NCBI GenBank assembly: GCA_946536315.1
Contig: CAMNEH010000003.1
Span: forward strand, 1-60,501
Direction of reading: 5' to 3'
Length of the DNA stretch: 60,501 bases
DNA from: an uncultured Clostridia bacterium
GTDB lineage: Bacteria > Bacillota > Clostridia > Christensenellales > Aristaeellaceae
Part shown: piece by piece, positions 43,390 through 54,836 of the stretch
Position numbering within the stretch: position 1 is the stretch's first letter
How the letters are laid out: the number at the start of each line of letters is the position of its first letter
Translations under genes and position numbers: made by a program
Notes under the pieces: generated by a model
Told to the model about the DNA's origin: nothing
The model's input: the letters and a program-made list of their open reading frames with translations, nothing else
The model's database searches: none

Positions 43390-44253
43390 ATGTCGTTCTC
43401 ATTGCCTGATTTTGACAGCGAGTTTTCGAAATACCTGCAGCGCTGGTATGAAAAGAATTTCGGGCGCTTCCGCACGTATGACGAGATGGAGGCGTACGCG
43501 CCGGAGGTGTACCAGACATTCCTGGACTCGCCCCAGCCCTTCCTCGGCGGTCAGAAGCCCGGCGAGTTTTTCGACCGCTATTCTGACCCGGCGGAGCTGG
43601 TGCAATGGCTGGCCGCCTATGTCGACGCCGACGTCAGCGTGCCGGACATGCTGCTCAACCGCATCGCGGAGCTGGGCGAACCGGCGGCCGAGCCGATCGC
43701 GGCGATGCTCCGGGATCCCGGTCGCTCCAACGAGCTTCGGATGCATCTGATTTCGCTGCTGCGCGAAATTGACTCGCCCGTCGCGTATCCTCTGTTCGCG
43801 CAGTGGATCGTCCACTGGGACGGGCAGGATGAGCTGACGGAGAACGCCGTCGAGACCCTCGAAAGCGCATCGCCGCTGCCCCCGGACATCGCACAAGCGC
43901 TGGAATCCGGCTACGATGCCGCGACCCCGCAGGGAAAGATGGCCATTCTGTCGATCCTCTCCCGCGCGCCTGTCAGCGCCGGCATCGCCCGCAGCGCCAT
44001 CCGCCTGTTTGAGGAGCAGGCGCCGCTGCGCATCTACCTGGCCTCTGTCCTGGCGCGGATCGGCGATCCCGCGGCGCTGCCCGCGCTCAAGCGCGCCGCG
44101 CTCAGCCGGGATACCGGGTATCTGCTGTATATCGAGCTGCGAAGCGCCATCGAGGCCCTGGGCGGCGATGCGCCGAAGCGCAAATTCCTTGAAGGCGACC
44201 CTGAGTATGACTCCATGCGCCACCTGGACGATCTGCAGGGAGAAAAGGTATGA
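43390..44253 (+). CDS. HEAT-repeat-like protein
   Basis: 287 residues, soluble and acidic. Helical repeats such as LLNRIAELGEPAAEPIAAML (about 85-104) and LASVLARIGDPAALPALKRA are typical HEAT/PBS-lyase repeats. GGAGG precedes ATG and the stop overlaps the next gene (ATGA). A scaffold or adaptor role is the usual reading for such proteins. Confidence 0.75.
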   Translation: MSFSLPDFDSEFSKYLQRWYEKNFGRFRTYDEMEAYAPEVYQTFLDSPQPFLGGQKPGEFFDRYSDPAELVQWLAAYVDADVSVPDMLLNRIAELGEPAAEPIAAMLRDPGRSNELRMHLISLLREIDSPVAYPLFAQWIVHWDGQDELTENAVETLESASPLPPDIAQALESGYDAATPQGKMAILSILSRAPVSAGIARSAIRLFEEQAPLRIYLASVLARIGDPAALPALKRAALSRDTGYLLYIELRSAIEALGGDAPKRKFLEGDPEYDSMRHLDDLQGEKV

Positions 44254-46022
44254 CCGACGTTTGCGAGCACTGCGGCACCGTTGCGGCGGAAGGCGAGCTG
44301 ATCTGCCACGCCTGCGGCGCGATGCTGCCCATCCGCGATTTTAACAGCGGCACGGCCGCCATCCGCCAGGGGCGCGGGCGCGTTCAGCCCGGTGAAAGCG
44401 CCTCCGGCTCCGTGCGTCAGACCGTGGAGGAGCCCACGCTGCGCCTGGATGACCACGATCGCGCCGAGCACGCCGCGATGGGCCAGCAGACGATCGTCGT
44501 CCACCGCCCGCGCAAGCGTACCAACATCAACTGGGCCCTGCTCCTGAGCATTCTGCTTGTGCTGGCCATTCTGTCCGTGGCGGGCGGCTACGTCTTTCTC
44601 CGGCTGACCCATTCTGGGCAGAAGATCCTCGCGCGGCTCGGCTACGAGGCGGACGCGACCGCCATGTGGGACATCGGCGCCGAGTATATGGACCAGGGAT
44701 ATATCGAGCGCGCCATCATGATCGAGGAGGAGGCCTACGCCAAAGAGCCCAATCGCGACGACCTGTACGAGCGCCTGCAGCAGCTGTGCGAGGCCTACGA
44801 GGCCGCCGAGCGTCCCGCTGACGCGGAGCGCCTGTACCGCGTGATGTACGAGCAGCTGGACAAAACGAACCCAGTCGCCTATCAGAACATCATCCGCCTG
44901 ATGCGCGCGCAGGGCCGCAACCTGGAGGCCGCGCAGTTCCTGAAGGTCGCCTATGAAAACACCGGCCTGAGCTCGTTTGAAACCGAACGCCTCGAGCTGA
45001 TTCCTGAGGCGCCCACCGTGTCTGAAAAGGTCGGCGCGGGCCGATATAAGGAGGATAAGGACATCGAGCTGGTCAGTCCCGAGGGCAACGACATCTATTA
45101 CCTGCTCGGGGACGAGGGCACGCTGCCCGAGGACGGCACCCTGTACGAGCGCCCGATTCACCTGACCGAAGGCGGATGGACCGTCCGCGCCGTCTGCGTA
45201 TCCACCGAGCTGGTCAGCGACGAGCTGAACGCCAAGTACGTCATCACCTACCCTTCACCGGACGCCCCGAAGGCCTCTTTAGCGCCTCAAAAATACACGC
45301 AGCGCCAGCGCATCCGCCTGCGCAACGTCGGCTCTGACCCGAACGTGACCTTCTATTACACCATCGACAATACCCCGCCGACCATTAACTCGCCCATCTA
45401 CGATGAGGACGGCATCCTGCTGCCCGGCGGGCGTGTCACGGTCCGCGCGGTCGCGGTCAACCGCTACGGCAAGGTCTCCAACGAGATGTCCGTCGAGCTG
45501 CAGATCGATATTCCCTTCAAAAACTACTACCGCTATACCAACGACCCCATCGAGGGCGCGCAGCTGATGAAGACCACCTACAACCAGTTCGTCAGCCGCT
45601 TCGGCCAGCCGCTCAAGGAGGAAACCATCACCGACTCTGCCCTGCGCGGCACGCTGTCCCGCCTGACCTATCCCTGGGGAGAGGCGCGCTTCTATCCCGG
45701 CGAAAGCGGCGTCCTGCTGTACTATATCGATACCACCTCCACGTCCATGAAAATGCCGCGCAACACCAAGATCGGCATGAGCGAAAGCGATGTTACCCAA
45801 CAGTTCCGCGACATGGGACAGAAGAACAACCAGGACGGCAGCCGCAGCCTGTACTACGACAGCAAAGAGCGCTGCTACGGCAAGATCAACCTGCTGAGCA
45901 ACGGACAGAAGCGCATCGACTATACCTATGTGGACACGGAATACGACGCCACGATCGTCCTCAGCTATTACCTCACCGACGGGGTTGTCACCCGCGTCGT
46001 CAACAGCTTTGCGTCCAATTGA
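44250..46022 (+). CDS. Zinc-ribbon, single-helix protein with CHB_HEX-like exterior domains
   Basis: 590 residues. N-terminal zinc ribbon (CEHCGT...CHACGA, residues 5-25), disordered linker, one membrane helix (about 93-118), TPR-like repeats (about 130-250), two beta domains of the chitobiase/hexosaminidase C-terminal type (GWTVRAVCVS, then FYYTIDNTPPT...VTVRAVAVN) and a C-terminal domain with two similar halves (SRFGQPLKEE...). Topology would put the ribbon inside and the rest outside. It resembles clostridial envelope sensors or adaptors; function unknown. Confidence 0.75.
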   Translation: MTDVCEHCGTVAAEGELICHACGAMLPIRDFNSGTAAIRQGRGRVQPGESASGSVRQTVEEPTLRLDDHDRAEHAAMGQQTIVVHRPRKRTNINWALLLSILLVLAILSVAGGYVFLRLTHSGQKILARLGYEADATAMWDIGAEYMDQGYIERAIMIEEEAYAKEPNRDDLYERLQQLCEAYEAAERPADAERLYRVMYEQLDKTNPVAYQNIIRLMRAQGRNLEAAQFLKVAYENTGLSSFETERLELIPEAPTVSEKVGAGRYKEDKDIELVSPEGNDIYYLLGDEGTLPEDGTLYERPIHLTEGGWTVRAVCVSTELVSDELNAKYVITYPSPDAPKASLAPQKYTQRQRIRLRNVGSDPNVTFYYTIDNTPPTINSPIYDEDGILLPGGRVTVRAVAVNRYGKVSNEMSVELQIDIPFKNYYRYTNDPIEGAQLMKTTYNQFVSRFGQPLKEETITDSALRGTLSRLTYPWGEARFYPGESGVLLYYIDTTSTSMKMPRNTKIGMSESDVTQQFRDMGQKNNQDGSRSLYYDSKERCYGKINLLSNGQKRIDYTYVDTEYDATIVLSYYLTDGVVTRVVNSFASN

Positions 46023-46049
46023 GCGCCGGATCAAGGTGCAGTCATCACG

Positions 46050-47204
46050 ATGAACAGACAACGTATTTACCTGGATTACGCCGCCACGACGCCGCTTTGC
46101 GCCGAAGCGCGGGACGCCATGAATGCGTGCGCAGAAACCGCGAACGCGAACGCTTCGGGCGTTTACGCCTCCGCGCGCCGCGCGCGCCGGCTTTTGGAGG
46201 AGGCGCGCGAAACGACCGCGCGCCTCCTGGACGCCGCGCCAGACGAAATCTACTTCACCTCCGGCGGAAGCGAAAGCGACAACTGGGCGCTCAAGGGCCG
46301 CGCATTCCGCGCCGGATTGGGCAGCCGCCTGCTGACGACCGCCATCGAGCACCCGGCCGTGCTGAACACCTGCCGCTTCCTGGAGCGGTGCGGACACCCC
46401 GTGACCCTGCTCACACCCGACGCGCGGGGGCAGATCTCCCCCGAAGCGGTCCGCGAAGCCCTCACGCCCAATACCGCGCTCGTGTCCGTGATGTGGGCGA
46501 ACAACGAAATCGGCACGATCCAGCCGGTCGCGGACATCGCCCGGGTCGCTCGCGAGGCAGGCGTTCCCTTCCATACGGACGCGGTCCAGGCCGCCGGCAT
46601 CCTGCCGGTCCGCCTGCATGAGGCCGGTGTCGACCTCGCGTCCATGTCCGCGCACAAGTTTTACGGGCCGAAGGGCGTTGGCCTGCTCTACCTGCGCCGC
46701 GGCGTCGGCCTGGAGCCGCTCATACACGGCGGCGAGCAGGAGCGCGGCCTGCGCGCGTCCACAGAAAACGTCATCGGCGCGGTCGGACTGGCGGCGGCCC
46801 TCGAGGCAGCCGGGCGCCTGCGAGAGCAGGAGGCCGCCCGGCTGACTTCCTTGCGGGCGCTGCTGTGCGGGCTGCTGATGGACGGTGTCCCCGGGCTTCA
46901 GCTCACGGGCGACCCGGAGGCGCGCCTGCCCGGCAACGCGCACCTGACCCTGCCGGACATCGAAAGCCGCGCGCTGATCCCGCTGCTCGACCTGAACGGC
47001 GTGGAAGCGTCCGCCGGCTCCGCGTGCACAGCTGGCTCGCCGACGGAAAGCCACGTACTGAAGGCCATCGGCCTGGACACGGCGCGTGTGCGCGGTCCCC
47101 TGCGCCTGACGCTGGGCCGTGGCACCACCGAGCAGGACGTCCGCGACGCGGCGCAGATCATCATTCAAACCGTCCACGCAATGCGGGAGAACCGACATGT
47201 TTGA
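46050..47204 (+). CDS. Cysteine desulfurase (NifS/IscS-like)
   Basis: 384 residues, full length. It starts YLDYAATTPL, the PLP-binding lysine is K203 in SMSAHKFYGPKG, and the sulfur-carrying cysteine is C326 in GSACTAGSPTESHVL. The enzyme takes sulfur from cysteine for iron-sulfur clusters or tRNA thiolation. No IscU or MnmA gene is next to it, so which pathway it serves is open. AAGGTG is somewhat far from ATG. The stop overlaps the start of hflX. Confidence 0.93.
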   Translation: MNRQRIYLDYAATTPLCAEARDAMNACAETANANASGVYASARRARRLLEEARETTARLLDAAPDEIYFTSGGSESDNWALKGRAFRAGLGSRLLTTAIEHPAVLNTCRFLERCGHPVTLLTPDARGQISPEAVREALTPNTALVSVMWANNEIGTIQPVADIARVAREAGVPFHTDAVQAAGILPVRLHEAGVDLASMSAHKFYGPKGVGLLYLRRGVGLEPLIHGGEQERGLRASTENVIGAVGLAAALEAAGRLREQEAARLTSLRALLCGLLMDGVPGLQLTGDPEARLPGNAHLTLPDIESRALIPLLDLNGVEASAGSACTAGSPTESHVLKAIGLDTARVRGPLRLTLGRGTTEQDVRDAAQIIIQTVHAMRENRHV

Positions 47205-48993
47205 GATTCACGGCCATACCGAGGGCATCCGCCAGACGGAGCTCAAGCGCCTGCAGGCGCTGTACCTGTCCGAGTTTGACGCGGACACCTTTCTGACGGA
47301 GGACCTGGCGCTGGCGCTGGCGGACGCCTCCGCGCGCATCAACCGCGAGCTCGCGGTCTACCTGAGCCGCGGGGGCGAGATCCTGGATATCGTGATCGGC
47401 GACACCGACACCGTGGACCTGCCGGAATACCGCCTGCGCCGGGACGAGCGCGCGCTGTCCAGGGTGCGGGTCATCCATACGCACCCCTCCGGAACGGCGC
47501 AGCTCTCCGCGCTGGACCTGACCGCGCTCGCCTCCCTGCGCCTGGACGCGATCTGCGCGCTCGGCGTCTCCCCGCTGGGCCAGGTCACCGGCGTCAGCGC
47601 CGCCTTTCTCCACGGCTGGGAAAACGGCGTGCCCGCGGTCGAGCAGACCGACATCGTGCCGCTGTCTCGTCTGTCCCGCTGCCGCTGGATGCAGCGCATT
47701 GAGGAAGCGGATGCCGCCCTGCGCGGCCTCCCCGCGCCTGCCGCAGAACAGCCCGAGCGCGCGCTGCTGGTGTCCATCCGCGACGACCGCGCCTTTGAGG
47801 AGCTCGACGCGCTGGCGCGCACCGCGGGCGCGCTTCCCGTCGGCCGCGTGCTGCAGCGCCGCCCGAAGCCGGACAGCGCCAGCTACGTCGGCGCGGGGAA
47901 GCTCCGCGAGATCGCGCTGACCGCCCAGACGCTCAATGCGGACCTGATCATCGCCGAAGACGAGCTGAGCGGGGCGCAGCTGCACCTGATAGAGACCCAG
48001 ACCGGTGTCCGCACCATTGACCGCACCGCTCTGATCCTGGATATCTTTGCCCAGAGGGCGCGTACGCGGGAGGGCCAGCTGCAGGTCTCCCTCGCCCAGC
48101 TCAGCTACCAGGCAAGCCACCTGATCGGCTACGGGCTTTCCCTGTCCAGGCTTGGCGGCGGCATCGGCACGCGCGGACCCGGAGAATCCAAGCTGGAAAT
48201 GGACCGCCGCGCCATCCGGCGCCGGCGCGCACAGTTGACCGAACAGCTCGAGGCGCTCAAAAAGCAGCGCGACCTGCAGAAAAAGCGCCGCGGCAGGAAT
48301 GAAATTCCCACAGCGGCGCTCGTCGGCTATACCAACGCCGGAAAATCCACGCTGTTCAACGCGATGTCCGGCGCGGATGTATTTGTGGAAAACCAGCTGT
48401 TCGCCACGCTGGACGCCACGACCCGCCGCATCTCGCCGAATAGCGGCGCGGCGTTCCTGCTGTCCGACACGGTCGGTTTCATCTCACACCTGCCCACGGA
48501 GCTGATCGAGGCCTTCCAGTCCACGCTGGAGGAGGCGGCGGAGGCGGACCTGCTGCTGATCGTGTCGGACGCGTCCAATCCGGACGCGGCAGCGCAGCGC
48601 GCGGTGGTCCAGGAGACCCTCGAGCGCCTCGGCGCGGGCAGCGCGCCATGCGTAGAGGTGCTCAACAAATGCGACTGCGCCCTGCCGGAAAACCTGGCCG
48701 CATTCCCGGACGCAGTCCATATCAGCGCGCTGAACGGCGAGGGCGTGGACGCCCTGCGTGAGGAGATCGGCCGCCGGCTGGACCAGCGGCGCGCGCAGGT
48801 GCGCTTTGAGATCCCCTACAGCGCGATGCAGCTGCTAAACCTGATCCACGAGGCCGGCCAGAACGTGACGACCAGCTACGAGCAGGAATGCGCGTCCGTC
48901 ACCGCCGCGCTCGACCAAGCCAGCCTGATGCGCATCCTCAAGGCGGGCGGCGGCGTGCTGACCTACGAGGTGCTGACGCCCGAGGAGACCTGA
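47197..48993 (+). CDS. hflX: GTPase HflX with an N-terminal JAMM-like extension
   Basis: 598 residues, some 170 more than E. coli HflX. The C-terminal part is standard: GAGKLREI, GGIGTRGPGESKLE, G1 GYTNAGKST (about 376), DTVGFI and NKCD. HflX binds 50S subunits and splits stalled or hibernating ribosomes. The N-terminal extension reads RVRVIHTHPSGTAQLSALDL, where H94, H96, S104 and D107 fit the JAMM pattern HxHx7SxxD. Related clostridial HflX proteins have this extension, often with a decayed motif. ATG 47197 overlaps the desulfurase stop. Confidence 0.93.
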   Translation: MFEIHGHTEGIRQTELKRLQALYLSEFDADTFLTEDLALALADASARINRELAVYLSRGGEILDIVIGDTDTVDLPEYRLRRDERALSRVRVIHTHPSGTAQLSALDLTALASLRLDAICALGVSPLGQVTGVSAAFLHGWENGVPAVEQTDIVPLSRLSRCRWMQRIEEADAALRGLPAPAAEQPERALLVSIRDDRAFEELDALARTAGALPVGRVLQRRPKPDSASYVGAGKLREIALTAQTLNADLIIAEDELSGAQLHLIETQTGVRTIDRTALILDIFAQRARTREGQLQVSLAQLSYQASHLIGYGLSLSRLGGGIGTRGPGESKLEMDRRAIRRRRAQLTEQLEALKKQRDLQKKRRGRNEIPTAALVGYTNAGKSTLFNAMSGADVFVENQLFATLDATTRRISPNSGAAFLLSDTVGFISHLPTELIEAFQSTLEEAAEADLLLIVSDASNPDAAAQRAVVQETLERLGAGSAPCVEVLNKCDCALPENLAAFPDAVHISALNGEGVDALREEIGRRLDQRRAQVRFEIPYSAMQLLNLIHEAGQNVTTSYEQECASVTAALDQASLMRILKAGGGVLTYEVLTPEET

Positions 48994-49012
48994 GGCGAAG
49001 GCCGGGTGACGG

Positions 49013-49306
49013 CTACGCCCTGGGCAGAACGATCTCCGGGTTTTCCTCGCGGGGCTTGTAGACGCAGAACTTGTTTCCGATGCACTGCACCGGCTCCGCG
49101 CCGGTCCTGGCGCATACCGCCTCGCAGGCTTCCCGCGCAGTCATTGGCGCGCCGCGCTGCACCCCCATTTTGATCAGTTCCCGCGCCTCCAGCGCCTCCG
49201 ACACGCTGGCCACCAGCGTATCCGTCACGCCCTCTTTGCCGATCAGCAGAATGGCCGGCAGCGTATTGCACATGGCGCGCAGGTACGCGCGCTGTTTCCC
49301 TGTCAT
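49013..49306 (-). CDS. yhbY: CRM-domain RNA-binding protein YhbY
   Basis: 97 residues: LTGKQRxxLR-type opening, ILLIGKEGVTDTLV with the GxxG-like loop, and a C-terminus ending EIVLPRA, all typical of YhbY. It binds rRNA and assists 50S assembly. AAGGAGAAAACGT precedes ATG. It lies downstream of obg on the same strand, a conserved pairing in Firmicutes, and converges with hflX 19 bases away. Confidence 0.93.
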   Translation of the reverse strand: MTGKQRAYLRAMCNTLPAILLIGKEGVTDTLVASVSEALEARELIKMGVQRGAPMTAREACEAVCARTGAEPVQCIGNKFCVYKPREENPEIVLPRA

Positions 49307-49320
49307 ACGTTTTCTCCTTG

Positions 49321-51467
<2,147 letters not shown>

Positions 51468-51481
<14 letters not shown>

Positions 51482-52409
51482 GCTTGCCCGTGCATATTAT
51501 GAGCAATACGGCCGACCGATGCTCCAGTCGCAGTTTCCTGCGCTGTGTCCGCTGCTGGCCGCAGGCCTGGCCGGGAGCGGCTCGGAATGCTTCGGTTTTG
51601 ACGATGAGGTCTCGCGCGATCACGATTTTGAGCCGGGGTTCTGCCTGTTCCTGCCCGACGAATCCGTGGTCAGCCGCGCCGACGCGTTTCAGCTGGAGCG
51701 CGCATACGCGCGTCTGCCGCGCAGCATGGACGGCGTCACACGCGCGCTGGCGACGCCCACCGGCGGCGCGCGGCGCGGCGTCCTGCGCACGGCGGACTTT
51801 TTCCGGGACCGGATCGGCGCGCCGGACGGCGCGCTCAGCCTGATGGACTGGCTGCGCCTGCCCGACAGCGCGCTCAGCGAGGCCGTGAACGGGGAAATCT
51901 TCGACGATCCGTACGGGGAGGTGACCCGCATCCGTGACGCGGTCGCCCGGCCGCCCGAGGACGTCCGCCGCAAAAAGCTGGCGGCGCACGTGCTGATGAT
52001 GGCGCAGTCCGGGCAGTACAATTACCGGCGCTGCCTGGCCCACGGCGAAACCGGCGCCGCGCAGCTTGCGGCGATCCGCTTTGCCGAAAGCGCCATGCAG
52101 ACCGTTTTCCTGCTCAACGACGTGTACATGCCCTACTACAAGTGGTGCTTCCGCGCCATGCGCGCGCTGCCCAGGCTCAGCCTGCTGGCTGAGCTGCTGG
52201 AATACCTGATCAGCACCGACCAGGACGACGGCCGCGGCGATGAGAAGCAGGACGTCATGGAGGGCATCGCCGCCGACGTGATCGACGAGCTGACGGCGCA
52301 GCGCCTGACGCAGGCGACCTGCGGCGACCTGGAAAAGCACGCCTATTCCATTCAGGACGGCATCCGCGACGCCGGACTGCGCAACCTGCACATCCTCGCC
52401 GCGCTGTAA
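51468..52409 (+). CDS. DUF4037 (nucleotidyltransferase-fold) protein
   Basis: 313 residues. Near the N-terminus GLAGSGSECFGFDDEVSRDHDFEPGF (read in parts) has the GSGS...DD...DHD arrangement of the nucleotidyltransferase superfamily, as in DUF4037. The C-terminal half is helical. It is probably an enzyme that moves a nucleotide to a small molecule or protein, but no substrate is known. GGAGG precedes ATG within the end of the TPR gene. Confidence 0.82.
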
Positions 52410-52439
52410 TCCCCCAACCGCAAATACGGAGGTTCCCTC

Positions 52440-53132
52440 ATGCGCATCTACGGCCTTCAGAAAATGACGCTCCTGGACTTTCCCGGACGCGTCGCGTGTA
52501 CCGTCTTCACCGGCGGCTGCAACCTGCGCTGCCCGTACTGCCACAATTATGAGCTGGTCAGCGGACAGGCGCCGCCCGCGATGACGGAAGATGAGCTGTT
52601 CGCCTTCCTCAGGCAGCGCGCCGGAAAGCTGGACGGCGTCGCCGTCACCGGGGGCGAGCCCTGCCTGCATCCCGACCTGCCGGCGTTCCTTCGCGCGATC
52701 CGCGCGCTGGGCTATCCGGTCAAGCTGGACACCAACGGCGCGTACCCCGACCGCCTGGCGGAAATCCTGCAGGACGGGCTGGCGGATTACGTCGCGATGG
52801 ATATCAAGTCCGGTCCCACGCGCTACGCCCTCGCCGCCGGGCTGGAGCACATCGACCTCGCGCCCATCCGCCGCAGCGTCCGGCTGCTGATGTCGTCAGG
52901 CGTCGATTACGAATTCCGCACCACGGTCGTCGACGAGCTGCACACCGCCGCGGACTTCGAGGAGATCGCCGCATGGATTCACGGCGCGAAGCGCTACTTC
53001 CTGCAGTCGTTCACCGACCGGGACACCGTCCCCTTCGACGGCCTGCACGCGCCGGACCGCGACACGCTCTCGCGCTACCTGGACATTGTCAGCCCCCACG
53101 TCGCCCTGGCCGCGCTTCGGGGAGTGGAATAA
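52440..53132 (+). CDS. Anaerobic RNR-activating-type radical SAM protein (NrdG2-like)
   Basis: 230 residues. C27-x3-C31-x2-C34 in GGCNLRCPYCHN binds the [4Fe-4S] cluster; TGGEPCLHPDL follows. The opening IYGLQKMTLLDFPGRVACTVF matches the NrdG2 family (glycyl-radical activase-like) found in anaerobes. No ribonucleotide reductase gene is next to it, so its target may be encoded elsewhere. GGAGG precedes ATG. Confidence 0.9.
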   Translation: MRIYGLQKMTLLDFPGRVACTVFTGGCNLRCPYCHNYELVSGQAPPAMTEDELFAFLRQRAGKLDGVAVTGGEPCLHPDLPAFLRAIRALGYPVKLDTNGAYPDRLAEILQDGLADYVAMDIKSGPTRYALAAGLEHIDLAPIRRSVRLLMSSGVDYEFRTTVVDELHTAADFEEIAAWIHGAKRYFLQSFTDRDTVPFDGLHAPDRDTLSRYLDIVSPHVALAALRGVE

Positions 53133-53160
53133 TCCTTGTGTAACAATATGAATCTTCTCC

Positions 53161-53189
53161 TTGCCAATTTTTTTGTGATATGCTATAAT
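53161..53189 (+). promoter_or_regulatory. Promoter of the secreted protein gene at 53251
   Basis: TTGCCA (53161-53166), 17 bases, perfect TATAAT (53184-53189). Confidence 0.75.
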
Positions 53190-53250
53190 TTGTATCCAAG
53201 GACATGCCGTCCGAATTAAAGAGCCCTGTATGGGCGGAAAGGATCCCACT

Positions 53251-54750
53251 ATGAGAAAGATTTTGGCGTTGCTGATGGCGCTGTGCCTGACGCTCTCCAT
53301 GAGCGCGGCTGCCCTGGGCGAAGCGGCGGAAGCAGCCGAACCTCAGTATTCCAATTTTCAGGAGCATCTGGTCGCGTTCCTGAGCTCCCTCAACCTGCAG
53401 CAGAGCGACCTCTATCTCACTGCGCAGCAGGGCGAGGACAGCTACCAGGCGCTGCTCGGCGCAAACGATGCCGGCGCTGTCAACCTGATGCTCGGCCAGA
53501 ACAGCCAGGTCATTGGTACGGCGCAGTTCGATGGCACCGCGTTCTATCTGGATACGCAGAATGGCGTGATGGCCATTGAACTGGCCACCATCCAGAATTT
53601 CATCCAGCAGCTGCCCGAAAAGCTGACGGGCCTGGCCGCTGAGCAGGGCGCCGCGCTCGGCATCGATCCTAACCAGGTCGTGGCCGACGCCCAGACCCTG
53701 ATCGAGGCGCTCGCCGGCGCCGTCACCCCGCTCCTCAACACGATGAAGCAGACCGTCAGCGAGGACGGCAAGGTCATCACCCTGACCATGGACAGCGAAG
53801 CGTTTGCCGAGGCCACGGCGCAGGCGATCGACACCCTCCTGGCCAATGAGAACGTGACCGACATCATCAGCCGCTACGCCGCGCTGTACAACCCTGAATT
53901 CGACATCGCGGAACTGCAGCAGGGCTGGCAGTCCGTGCGCGATCAGGTCGTCGCCATCATGAAAACTGAGGAAGCGACCCTGACCATCAATTCCGAAACC
54001 GGCGAATTCACCTTCAATTACGCCATCGCTCCGACCGAAACGGTCAAGATGACGGCGGACGTCAACGGCCAGACGGCTGAACGCGCCATGACCCTCAATT
54101 ACACTTTCGCCGCGTCCAACGGTGAGGAGGAGTACCGCATCGAAGGCACCCAGCTTCAGGAAAAGAATTCCTTCTGGTCCGAGATGCCCACCAAGATCAC
54201 CCAGCATCAGACCATCTATCAGAACGGCGAGGAAGTCGGGTCTTCTGATATCGCTCTCGAAATGAACGATTTCGGTATGCCTGTCAGCGCCCTGATAGTT
54301 GCCAATGTCGGCGGTCAGGAAACCCTGCGCATGCAGTACGCGGATCAGACCTTCTGTGTCTACGTACAGGGTCAGGAAATGGTGTACATCCAGTATGCCA
54401 ACGAGGTTCTGACCGCCCGCCTCGCGGGGGGAACAATGCAACTGGTCGCCCGCATCGCTGAAAACGACGCCGATCACATGCTGATGCATGCCGACCTCAC
54501 CATGAACGGCGAGACCATGCCGGTCGAAGTGGAATACGCGATCTATGACAACGAAGGCGCGGAATATCTGCAGTGCACCGAGACTGTCAATGGCGAGAAC
54601 ATCCTCCTCGCCCAGCTGCAGCAGTCCGAAAAGCAGGCGTTCTCCCTGCTGAAGGATGCCGAAAACATCAACTGGATCACCGGCGAAATGCTCGACCAGT
54701 TGCTGAACAACGTGCTCAACCAGGCGCTCAGCATGGGCGGCGCCTACTGA
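53251..54750 (+). CDS. Secreted protein of unknown function
   Basis: 499 residues with a signal peptide (MRKILALLMALCLTLSMSAAALG) and no lipobox, anchor or membrane helix. The mature part is acidic and repeats patterns of beta strands (VKMTADVNGQTAERAMTLNY and similar), with a helical segment rich in Gln/Glu at 110-180. No family recognised. It has its own promoter and terminator, so it is likely well expressed on its own. ATG 53251 is chosen from GGAAAGGA seven bases before it and the signal peptide. Confidence 0.75.
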   Translation: MRKILALLMALCLTLSMSAAALGEAAEAAEPQYSNFQEHLVAFLSSLNLQQSDLYLTAQQGEDSYQALLGANDAGAVNLMLGQNSQVIGTAQFDGTAFYLDTQNGVMAIELATIQNFIQQLPEKLTGLAAEQGAALGIDPNQVVADAQTLIEALAGAVTPLLNTMKQTVSEDGKVITLTMDSEAFAEATAQAIDTLLANENVTDIISRYAALYNPEFDIAELQQGWQSVRDQVVAIMKTEEATLTINSETGEFTFNYAIAPTETVKMTADVNGQTAERAMTLNYTFAASNGEEEYRIEGTQLQEKNSFWSEMPTKITQHQTIYQNGEEVGSSDIALEMNDFGMPVSALIVANVGGQETLRMQYADQTFCVYVQGQEMVYIQYANEVLTARLAGGTMQLVARIAENDADHMLMHADLTMNGETMPVEVEYAIYDNEGAEYLQCTETVNGENILLAQLQQSEKQAFSLLKDAENINWITGEMLDQLLNNVLNQALSMGGAY

Positions 54751-54789
54751 TCGCGCGCCGATCCTGTCTAATACAAAGTTAGCCTGAAG

Positions 54790-54826
54790 GGGCCGCCGCA
54801 TATCATCTGCGGCGGCCCGTTTTATT
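54790..54826 (+). terminator. Rho-independent terminator before dnaE
   Basis: GGGCCGCCGCA (54790-54800) pairs perfectly with TGCGGCGGCCC (54808-54818), loop TATCATC, then GTTTTATT. It ends ten bases before the dnaE start codon, so dnaE must use readthrough or a promoter inside this region. Confidence 0.9.
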
Positions 54827-54836
54827 GGAGGCCGAT

